Assembly: GCA_030040115.1 (NCBI GenBank)
Contig: JASHUH010000211.1
Location: 1-8,901, forward strand
Reading direction: 5' to 3'
Source of the DNA: Acidobacteriaceae bacterium
GTDB taxonomy: Bacteria > Acidobacteriota > Terriglobia > Terriglobales > Acidobacteriaceae
Length of the DNA: 8,901 bases
The notes below the pieces were generated by a model, which was not told the origin of the DNA, did not search any database, and saw only the letters and a list, made by a program, of their open reading frames with translations. Positions 1 through 6,120 of the stretch are shown here, one piece after another (the stretch's first letter is position 1; each line of letters starts with the position of its first letter). Made by a program: the position numbers and the translations under genes.

Positions 1-340
1 CAGTCGGCCTCCAAATGCGCGTTGAGTTCCTCCCAACTGACGGCATGGGGAATCGGGACCATGAAGTTGCGGCGGGGGCAGCCGACCAGATTTTCGACGG
101 CCCCCTTATCGTTTCCCCTGCCGGGCCGCCCGAACTTGTCGGCGAACAGGGAGTGGCTCTGGATTTCGGAAAAGGCCTGCGTCTTTTTCCGCTCCCCATC
201 GCCCAGGATCCGCGTCACCGCCAGAACCGGGGTCCCCGGCAAGCGGTCTTTGCTTGCTGGGGTGGAGGGTGGTGTTGTCGTAAAGAATGCGGGTACATAC
301 CTCCGGTGTTCCACGGAAAACACGCTTCCTCGCGGCCCCG
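1..340 (-). pseudogene. istA: IS21-family transposase IstA, C-terminal remnant with frameshift, cut by window edge
   Basis: Read on the minus strand, this is the C-terminal part of an IS21-family DDE transposase (IstA), which cuts and joins element ends with the helper ATPase IstB. Seen directly: an upper segment reading TRILYDNT (about 274-297), then, in another frame, a long stretch reading LAVTRILGDGERKKTQAF, DKFGRPGRGNDKGAVENLVG and NFMVPIPHAVSWEELNAHLE down to base 1. The D of YDNT and the E of KGAVEN match the catalytic D and E of the family. The two parts are in different frames, and about 40 extra bases lie between YDNT and RILGDG compared with intact relatives, so the gene is broken. 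The N-terminal two thirds (helix-turn-helix and first catalytic D) are missing, because the remnant reaches an element-like end at about 430. The C-terminus, and any istB, would lie left of the window. Confidence 0.8.
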
Positions 341-400
341 AACCCGGCGCTGAACCCGGTTCGTTAACCCTCAAAATCCCTGTGGTCCGTGAAACCAGAA

Positions 401-431
401 TGTGGCGGGGTGGGCTACTTTTAATCCGCCA
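401..431 (-). repeat. IS21-type terminal repeat-like sequence (putative outer end of the IS remnant)
   Basis: On the minus strand this stretch contains GATTAAAAGTAGCCCACC, which resembles the GATTAAAAGT-GACCCACC-type ends of many IS21-family elements. It lies on the 5' side of the istA remnant, where the outer end of such an element should be. Only about 100 bases separate it from the istA C-terminal part, whereas an intact element would have roughly 1 kb, so an internal deletion is inferred. I matched it from memory of the family. The opposite end is outside the window, so the inverted-repeat partner cannot be checked. Confidence 0.45.
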
Positions 432-467
432 CGCCACGCCGCTCACGCGGCGCAACGTGATCTATTT

Positions 468-496
468 TTGCTCCGGCGTTTAAAGTTAACTATGCT
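468..496 (+). promoter_or_regulatory. Possible sigma-70-like promoter ahead of the tRNA cluster
   Basis: TTGCTC (468-473), a 17-base spacer and TATGCT (491-496) fit a housekeeping promoter. The predicted start, near 503, falls inside the first tRNA-like sequence, whose mature 5' end would be 500. It could therefore serve the second and third tRNAs but not a full first tRNA. This would fit the first one being defunct. It is pattern matching only, and such boxes occur by chance. Confidence 0.25.
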
Positions 497-499
497 CTT

Positions 500-575
500 G
501 GGCCTGTAGCTCAACGGTTAGAGCCAGGGGACTCATAAACCGGACCCGGAGGTTCGAGTCCTCCCACCCTCGCCA
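500..575 (+). tRNA. Degenerate tRNA-like sequence, CAT anticodon (tRNA-Ile2 or tRNA-Met type), probably non-functional
   Basis: The sequence has tRNA layout: acceptor strand GGGCCTG (500-506), D-arm GCTC/GAGC (509-512 with 521-524) and an 8-base loop containing GG. The T-arm is perfect, GGAGG-TTCGAGT-CCTCC (548-564), and a 3' CCA is encoded (573-575). The anticodon loop reads CTCATAA, with CAT at 534-536. Faults are visible. There is one extra base between the D-arm and the anticodon arm, only two of five anticodon-stem pairs form (G529-C541 and G530-C540), and two C-C mismatches sit in the acceptor stem. The 5' end resembles bacterial tRNA-Ile2 (CAT modified to lysidine) more than elongator tRNA-Met. 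Two bases separate it from the next tRNA. It is best read as a decaying tRNA, but a functional outlier cannot be excluded. Confidence 0.5.
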
Positions 576-577
576 TT

Positions 578-653
578 GGCTGCGAAGCTCATGAGGATGA
601 GCGGGCGTCTCATAAGCGCAAGGTAGTCAGTTCGAATCTGACCGCAGCCACCA
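578..653 (+). tRNA. tRNA-Met (CAT), elongator type
   Basis: The cloverleaf is clean. The acceptor stem GGCTGCG/CGCAGCC (578-584 with 643-649) is fully paired, with discriminator A650 and encoded CCA at 651-653. The D-stem is GCTC/GAGC (587-590 with 599-602). The anticodon stem 604-608/616-620 has one outer G-A mismatch and one T-G wobble, and the loop CTCATAA carries anticodon CAT at 611-613. The T-arm is GTCAG-TTCGAAT-CTGAC (626-642). The GGCT start and A73 match bacterial elongator tRNA-Met. The fully paired acceptor end argues against an initiator tRNA, which has an unpaired first base. A lysidine-modified tRNA-Ile2 shares the anticodon and is the main alternative. It lies two bases after the degenerate tRNA and eight before the TAT tRNA, so the three are probably one transcript. 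Confidence 0.88.
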
Positions 654-661
654 GATTGTGT

Positions 662-739
662 GGACGCGTAGCTGCTGGATTGGTATGTAGCCGGCGCCTT
701 ATAAGCGCCAGTCCGCGAGTTCGACTCTCGCCACGTCCG
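662..739 (+). tRNA. tRNA-Ile (TAT) with atypical D-arm
   Basis: Acceptor stem GGACGCG (662-668) pairs with CACGTCC (732-738) except for one C-A mismatch. The anticodon stem GGCGC/GCGCC (693-697 with 705-709) is perfect, and the loop CTTATAA puts TAT at 700-702, which would read the isoleucine codon ATA. The T-arm GCGAG-TTCGACT-CTCGC (715-731) is perfect. No CCA is encoded: G739 is followed by CCG. The D-arm is odd, with stem GCTG/TAGC, a 13-base loop (the usual maximum is about 11-12), and C and T where positions 14-15 normally carry A and a purine. Most bacteria read ATA with a CAT tRNA modified to lysidine by TilS, so a TAT tRNA-Ile is uncommon. Either a real, unusual tRNA or one starting to decay; the good anticodon and T-arms favour recent function. 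Confidence 0.7.
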
Positions 740-836
740 CCGGACCGCAACCGAGCCGGCTGCCGATTTCTCTTGCAGATCAGCGGCTTTCGCTGTACCT
801 TGGCTCCGAACTCCATTCCAGCCCGGAGCGATCTCT

Positions 837-1184
837 ATGTTCTACAGTCTTGCGTTGATTCTTCAGCAGGAGCCCAATCCCGCCGCCGTCCAGCAAATGG
901 TCCAGCACATCGTGATGACCTTTATCGCGATTCTCCCCATCCTCATTCTCGTGGGGTTGGCGATCTACATCGTCCCGTTCTGGTTCATCTGCAAAAAGGC
1001 CGGCTTTTCTCCCTGGCTCTCGCTTTTGAACGTTGTTCCTTTGGGCAATCTGGCGCTGATTTACGTGCTTGCCTTTGCCGATTGGAAGGTTGTGCCCGCG
1101 CCGCCGGCCTTTTGGCAGCCGCAGGCGCCTTATCCGCCGCCGCAGCCCTTGGCGCCGCAGCAGCCTTTTCCGCCACAGAGTTGA
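837..1184 (+). CDS. Small membrane protein with proline-rich tail, function unknown
   Basis: A 115-residue protein I cannot name. Two hydrophobic segments are visible, at about residues 24-51 and 60-80. They are joined by a short polar loop with KKAG, so the protein should sit in the inner membrane as a hairpin. The last 30 residues are very rich in proline and glutamine (PPAFWQPQ, PYPPPQPLAP, QQPFPPQS) and look disordered, perhaps a docking tail; that is inference. GGAG at about 825-828 lies eight bases before the ATG, which supports this start. It begins about 95 bases after the tRNA cluster and ends 64 bases before gltX, in the same direction. Co-transcription with gltX is possible but not shown. 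No catalytic motif is seen. Confidence 0.7.
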   Translation: MFYSLALILQQEPNPAAVQQMVQHIVMTFIAILPILILVGLAIYIVPFWFICKKAGFSPWLSLLNVVPLGNLALIYVLAFADWKVVPAPPAFWQPQAPYPPPQPLAPQQPFPPQS

Positions 1185-1214
1185 GTTTTCGCTGACCGGC
1201 TCGTCATGGGCAAT

Positions 1215-1258
1215 GCGCTAGCATCGTGGAAGGAAAGTAACGCCCACGATGCTAGCGC
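1215..1258 (+). promoter_or_regulatory. Perfect 15-bp inverted repeat enclosing the gltX ribosome binding site and start codon
   Basis: GCGCTAGCATCGTGG (1215-1229) is the exact reverse complement of CCACGATGCTAGCGC (1244-1258). The 14-base loop (1230-1243) holds the Shine-Dalgarno-like AAGGA at its 5' side, and the gltX ATG (1249-1251) lies inside the 3' arm. In RNA this would be a strong, GC-rich hairpin with the start codon paired and the ribosome binding site displayed in the loop. A control element for gltX translation is inferred. As DNA, the symmetric arms could also be an operator. No run of T follows, so it is not a terminator. Confidence 0.7.
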
Positions 1259-2793
1259 CAACGTCGTCTGATTTCATCCCCCGGGTTCGTTTTGCGCCTT
1301 CGCCCACCGGTTTTCTTCATGTCGGCAGCGCCCGCACCTTCATCTTTAATTGGCTCTATGCGCGCCACACCCAAGGAACCATGGTCTTGCGCCTGGACGA
1401 CACCGATGTGGAGCGCAACACCGACGCCAGCCTGCAGTCGATTTTCGAAGGCCTGCGCTGGCTGGGCCTCGACTGGGACGAAGAGTACAAGCAATCGGAG
1501 CGGCTAGCCCTGCACCGCCAGCGGGCCGAAGCCATTTTCGCGAAAGGTCTTGGCTATCGCGATTTCACCCCGGCCCACGCCGGAGACGACAACCAGCCGG
1601 GCTCGACCTTACGGGAAGGCGCGTGGCTTTTCAACCCCGGCATGCGCGACCTCTCCCGTGACGAATCCGACCGGCGCGCCGCCGCGGGCGAGCCGTTTGC
1701 ACTCCGCTATCGCGTTCCCCGCGGCCAAGGCCGAACACTGGAATTCAACGACGCCGTCTACGGTCTGCAAACCAAGGCAGCCGACGAGGTCGAGGACTTT
1801 GCCCTGCTGCGCTCGGCTGGGGCCCCCATCGACAGATCTTCGTCCTCGGGATTGTGGGGCGGCCTGCCTACTTACCATCTCGCCTCATGCGTCGACGACG
1901 CCGACTTGCGCATCAGCCACATCATCCGCGGGCAGGATCACCTGACCAACACCTTCAAGCACCTGCTGATTTTCGAGGGGCTGGGCGTGCAGCCGCCCGA
2001 ATTCGCTCACCTTCCGCTGCTGGTGGCGCCGGATGGCGCCAAGCTCTCCAAACGCAAGCATGGGCCGGTGGTGAGCGTGACCACCTATCGCGACGCCGGG
2101 TTTTTGCCCCAGGCGTTCATCAATTTTTTGTGCCTGCTGGGGTGGTCGCCGAAAAACGATCGCGAATTCATGACCCTCGATGTCCTGGTCGAGCTGTTCT
2201 CGCTGGAGGGCGTGAACCGGGCCAATGCGGTGGTGAACTTTACTGAAACAGCCTTGAGCTCTTCGGAATTCGCCTCGTTCGACGCCAAGGCCGTTTGGCT
2301 GAACGCCGAGCATATCCGCGCCCTGCCGGTGGACGAACTGGCGCGCCAACTGGAGCCGGTGTTCGCGCGCGCGGGATTTTCTGCGACGCCCGAGAAGGTT
2401 GCGGCGGTGACGCCGCTCATCCGCGAGCGCATCAAGCTGCTGCGCGAGGCCGTCTCGGCCGCCGACTTCTTCTTTCTCCATCAGCTCCCGCCCTACGACC
2501 CCGCGGAATTGATTCCACAGAAGGCCGATGCGGCGCTCGCCGCGCGCGTGCTGGAAACGGCGGAGCGGGTGCTGGCTTCCGCCAGCTTCGATCACGACTC
2601 GCTCAACCACGCTCTGCGCGCCGCAGCCTCCGAACTTGGGCTGAAAGCCGGGCAGGCTTTCCAGCCCATCCGCGTGGCCGTGTGCGGACGCAAGAATGCG
2701 CCGCCGCTGTTTGCCACCATGGTTGTGTTGGGCCGCGAGGTCTGCCTCGAACGCATCCGCAGGGCCCAGGCCAGCCTGGAATCATACTGTTGA
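1249..2793 (+). CDS. gltX: Glutamyl-tRNA synthetase (GluRS)
   Basis: Class I aminoacyl-tRNA synthetase that joins glutamate to tRNA-Glu in the cytoplasm, using ATP. At 514 residues it is slightly longer than usual (about 470-500). Seen: the HIGH-type ATP motif in [16 protein letters not shown] (residues 15-30, HVGS at 24-27), the catalytic-domain stretch [12 protein letters not shown] (228-238) and the KMSKS-type motif KLSKRKHG (265-272), followed by the helical anticodon-binding half. The ATG lies in a hairpin with AAGGA 14 bases upstream. No other in-frame start precedes the conserved RVRFAPSP, so this start is well fixed. A GlnRS gene follows nearby, so this is expected to be the discriminating type that does not charge tRNA-Gln. 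The C-terminal 32 codons occur again at 3501-3596, and this copy ends with a short, different tail (ESYC). Confidence 0.96.
   Translation: MLAPTSSDFIPRVRFAPSPTGFLHVGSARTFIFNWLYARHTQGTMVLRLDDTDVERNTDASLQSIFEGLRWLGLDWDEEYKQSERLALHRQRAEAIFAKGLGYRDFTPAHAGDDNQPGSTLREGAWLFNPGMRDLSRDESDRRAAAGEPFALRYRVPRGQGRTLEFNDAVYGLQTKAADEVEDFALLRSAGAPIDRSSSSGLWGGLPTYHLASCVDDADLRISHIIRGQDHLTNTFKHLLIFEGLGVQPPEFAHLPLLVAPDGAKLSKRKHGPVVSVTTYRDAGFLPQAFINFLCLLGWSPKNDREFMTLDVLVELFSLEGVNRANAVVNFTETALSSSEFASFDAKAVWLNAEHIRALPVDELARQLEPVFARAGFSATPEKVAAVTPLIRERIKLLREAVSAADFFFLHQLPPYDPAELIPQKADAALAARVLETAERVLASASFDHDSLNHALRAAASELGLKAGQAFQPIRVAVCGRKNAPPLFATMVVLGREVCLERIRRAQASLESYC
2683..2778 (+). repeat. Copy A of a 96-bp direct repeat (3' end of gltX); copy B at 3501-3596
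   Basis: This in-frame stretch near the end of gltX recurs 818 bases downstream. By my hand alignment 79 of 96 bases match with no gaps, and 28 of 32 residues are the same. Most differences are at third codon positions. The pair encloses the whole toxin-antitoxin operon and its promoter. Confidence 0.9.
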
Positions 2794-2828
2794 TCGGTTC
2801 AGTCTTCCCACATTTCCCTCCAGCGAGC

Positions 2829-2857
2829 TTGACGGGCTGTATCCGTTCGATTACACT
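2829..2857 (+). promoter_or_regulatory. Sigma-70-type promoter for the toxin-antitoxin pair
   Basis: TTGACG (2829-2834), a 17-base spacer and TACACT (2852-2857) make a near-consensus promoter starting 36 bases after the gltX stop. The normal distance from the -10 box puts transcript start at about 2864, the first base of the toxin ATG. There is no clear Shine-Dalgarno sequence ahead of that ATG, which fits a leaderless message. Positions are read directly; the start site is inferred. Confidence 0.6.
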
Positions 2858-2863
2858 TGGGAC

Positions 2864-3205
2864 ATGTTCTCCGTCAGGCCGCTTCCCGAATTCACAGCAT
2901 GGCTTGATGGATTGAAGGACAACAGGGTGCGCGGCGCCGTAGCGGAGGGAATCAAGCGCCTCACCTTCGGTTTGCTGGGCGAGTTCAAAGCAGTTGGCGA
3001 TGGCGTGATGGAGCTGCGCATCGAGCTCGGCGCGGGCTGGCGTATCTGTTACACCCAATGCGGCGCGCAGATCGTCGTATTGCTTGCAGGCGGTTCCAAA
3101 CGCACACAGAAGAAAGATATCCAGCGAGCCAAGACTTTGGCAGCATTGCTGAAAAGCGAAAGGGACAAAGATGAGAAAAGCCATTCACGTCGACGGCCTG
3201 CCTGA
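2864..3205 (+). CDS. RelE/HigB-superfamily toxin, HI1419 (Gp49-like killer protein) type
   Basis: A 113-residue toxin of the 'addiction module killer protein, HI1419' group in the RelE/ParE superfamily. Related toxins cut mRNA on the ribosome and stop growth until bound by their antitoxin. Family-like stretches are FTAWLDGLKDNRVRGAVAEG (residues 10-29), GVMELRIELGAGWRICYT (47-64) and LLAGGSKRTQKKDIQRAK (73-90). The tail after about residue 98 (charged, ending SRRRPA) is longer than usual because it reads through into the antitoxin gene. The reading frame is open upstream to 2696, but the family starts at this ATG and the promoter points here. The toxin-first order is typical of the HI1419/HI1420 pair, and it overlaps the antitoxin by 35 bases. 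The specific target is unproven. Confidence 0.88.
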   Translation: MFSVRPLPEFTAWLDGLKDNRVRGAVAEGIKRLTFGLLGEFKAVGDGVMELRIELGAGWRICYTQCGAQIVVLLAGGSKRTQKKDIQRAKTLAALLKSERDKDEKSHSRRRPA

Positions 3206-3491
3206 GTTCGACCCCGCGCAATACCTTGACAACGAAGAGAGCATTGCCGTCTATCTGACCGGAATTCTGGAAGCGAATGACGCAGCCCTGTTGGCCTCCG
3301 CATTAGGGGACATTGCCCGCGCGCGCGGTATGACAGAGATCGCCAAAGCCGCCGGAATCACCCGCGAAGCTCTCTATAAGGCCCTTCGCCCCGATAGCTC
3401 GCCGCGCTTCGACACTATCGCCCGCGTCTGTGCGGCGCTCGGCGTGCGTTTGGTGGCCCAGCCCATGCCTGCCGGCAAGGCAGCCGCTTGA
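3171..3491 (+). CDS. Antitoxin of the HI1420 type, helix-turn-helix DNA-binding
   Basis: A 106-residue partner of the toxin, matching the 'addiction module antidote protein, HI1420' group. The N-terminal part FDPAQYLDNEESIAVYL (residues 13-29) is characteristic. LGDIARARGMTEIAKAAGI (45-63) followed by REALYKALRPDSSPRFDTIA is the helix-turn-helix region (about 53-92). Antitoxins of this kind bind and neutralise the toxin and usually repress their shared promoter, here the one at 2829-2857. AGGGA, six bases before the ATG, is a good ribosome binding site, stronger than anything ahead of the toxin, which would favour antitoxin excess. The stop codon is in the same frame as the gltX-tail remnant starting ten bases later. 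The last residues (AGKAAA) have no counterpart I recognise in the family and may come from the junction. Confidence 0.9.
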   Translation: MRKAIHVDGLPEFDPAQYLDNEESIAVYLTGILEANDAALLASALGDIARARGMTEIAKAAGITREALYKALRPDSSPRFDTIARVCAALGVRLVAQPMPAGKAAA

Positions 3492-3500
3492 AAACCAGCC

Positions 3501-3629
3501 TGCGGGCGCAAGAACGCGCCGCCGCTGTTTGCAACCATGATTGTACTGGGCCGCGACGTTTGCCTGGAGCGCATCCGCCAAGCCCAAGCCAAGCTCCGAT
3601 CCCTCGCCTCAGCCAAGCCTTCCGCGTGA
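3501..3629 (+). pseudogene. Stranded second copy of the gltX 3' end (GluRS C-terminal fragment)
   Basis: Forty-three sense and stop codons read [20 protein letters not shown], then [15 protein letters not shown] and a tail ending AKPSA, then TGA at 3627-3629. The first 32 codons match the end of the intact gltX (28 of 32 residues, 79 of 96 bases). There is no start codon or upstream synthetase, so it cannot make GluRS. It is free of internal stops, and its changes are mostly silent, so it diverged while still coding, or is recently stranded. It sits directly ahead of glnS, so it may be the original gltX end in a gltX-glnS order, with copy A being the replacement; the reverse is also possible. 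Confidence 0.85.
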
Positions 3630-3649
3630 AACAATAAGAGCTGGCCACC

Positions 3650-5401
<1,752 letters not shown>

Positions 5402-5431
5402 GCTCAAGCCGTTTGAGGAGGAAGCAAAACC

Positions 5432-5716
5432 ATGATGCGGTGGCTGGCGCGGTGGTTTTTCCGGCTGTTTCTCGCGCTCGCGGTGGTCTCGCTGGCGGCC
5501 TATGTGGTCGATTGGGCGGTTTACGCCCTGCGTGGTTCACCCAAATCGGTGGTGGCCGTCAGCCGGTTTATGGGAATTCCCCTCAAGGGCAACAAGGAAG
5601 AATACGACTACCTCAACACCGTGCAAACGCCCTGCGCGGTGGCGCTGTTTCCGCATGGCGGCCTCGATCCGTGCTGGCATCTGCGGCGCAATCCCAACGA
5701 ATGGGAAAATCTCTGA
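5432..5716 (+). CDS. Small single-pass membrane protein, function unknown
   Basis: A 94-residue protein that I do not recognise by name. Arginine-flanked hydrophobic residues 8-32 (ending YVVDWAVYAL) form one clear membrane segment or an uncleaved signal anchor. The rest is a polar domain with SVVAVSRFMGIPLKG, NKEEYDYLNT and a Cys-containing part, TPCAVALFPHGGLDPCW (residues 67-82, Cys68 and Cys81). AGGAGGAAG (5416-5424) is the strongest Shine-Dalgarno sequence in the window and sits well for this ATG. The gene starts 30 bases after the glnS stop, so co-transcription with glnS is likely. By positive-inside logic the N-terminus is cytoplasmic and the C-terminal domain is outside; that is inference. 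Confidence 0.75.
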   Translation: MMRWLARWFFRLFLALAVVSLAAYVVDWAVYALRGSPKSVVAVSRFMGIPLKGNKEEYDYLNTVQTPCAVALFPHGGLDPCWHLRRNPNEWENL

Positions 5717-5737
5717 ATGATTCCAAGGAAATAAAGC

Positions 5738-5755
5738 ACGCGGCCCGCGCGTTTT
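5738..5755 (+). terminator. Weak candidate Rho-independent terminator after the glnS operon
   Basis: ACGCG (5738-5742) and CGCGT (5748-5752) form a 5-bp GC-rich stem with a 5-base loop, followed by TTT (5753-5755). The stem and T-run are both short, so it is only a candidate. Its place, 22 bases after the stop of the last gene in the block, is right for a terminator. Confidence 0.3.
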
Positions 5756-5855
5756 GGAGGGGAGAAGCAAATCACAATTCAGCGTGACCGCGGTCACGCC
5801 CGGAAATGCGGCCCAGGTGCATGCTAGGAGCCTGTTCCTCGATCGGGACGCTGTG

Positions 5856-6047
5856 ATGTATAGCCGCACCCAAAACGAAAACGGCAGTTTTAACACCCGT
5901 TGCCTCGATTGCTTCCTGACCATCGCCTCGTGCGTCGAGTGCGAAAGGGACCTGGATTTTCTGGAATCCCGGCACATCTGCCCGGAAAAAGCCCTTGCCG
6001 CGCTGCTGGAAATGGAAAAAGCCGAGGCCCGAGCCACACGCAACTGA
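5856..6047 (+). CDS. Small cysteine-rich (CxxC) protein, putative zinc-binding
   Basis: A 63-residue protein with paired cysteines: RCLDC (Cys16, Cys19), CVEC (Cys26, Cys29) and RHIC (His40, Cys42). The pattern suggests a metal-binding knuckle, most likely zinc. I recall small proteins with a similar 'NENGSFNTRCLDCFLTI ... H-x-C' layout being common in Acidobacteriota, but I know of no assigned function. The start is uncertain. The frame stays open upstream to a TTG at 5754 preceded by no good site, with GTG options at 5784, 5817 and 5853. I chose the ATG at 5856 because GGGA lies seven bases before it and the conserved part begins just after. An open frame on the opposite strand covers the same bases but has no recognisable content. 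Confidence 0.6.
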   Translation: MYSRTQNENGSFNTRCLDCFLTIASCVECERDLDFLESRHICPEKALAALLEMEKAEARATRN

Positions 6048-6085
6048 GGCAGCCTCACCACCGGCGGCCTTGCTCCTCCGAACCG

Positions 6086-6120
6086 GCATTCGTCCTCTCC
6101 TCTGCCCGCATTCGTCCTCT
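6086..6120. repeat. Two 13-base direct repeats in the gap between convergent genes
   Basis: GCATTCGTCCTCT occurs at 6086-6098 and again at 6108-6120, a 22-base period. The second copy touches the last two bases of the minus-strand gene. It looks like a small slippage-type tandem duplication. I see no hairpin terminator in the 71-base gap. Confidence 0.6.

Noticed and set aside
656..1195. 179-codon plus-strand frame spanning the third tRNA and the small membrane protein gene
   Set aside because: It overlaps a tRNA and the better-supported gene at 837, and its sequence is low-complexity alanine/arginine in the second half.
1215..1258. Reading the gltX-start inverted repeat as a terminator of the upstream gene
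   Set aside because: There is no T-run after the stem, and the right arm contains the gltX start codon.
1885..2610. 241-codon open frame on the minus strand inside gltX
   Set aside because: It is a shadow of the certain GluRS gene, with arginine- and histidine-rich content and no motif.
2696..2863. Extension of the toxin frame upstream into gltX
   Set aside because: The family homology begins at the ATG at 2864 and the promoter lies inside this extension.
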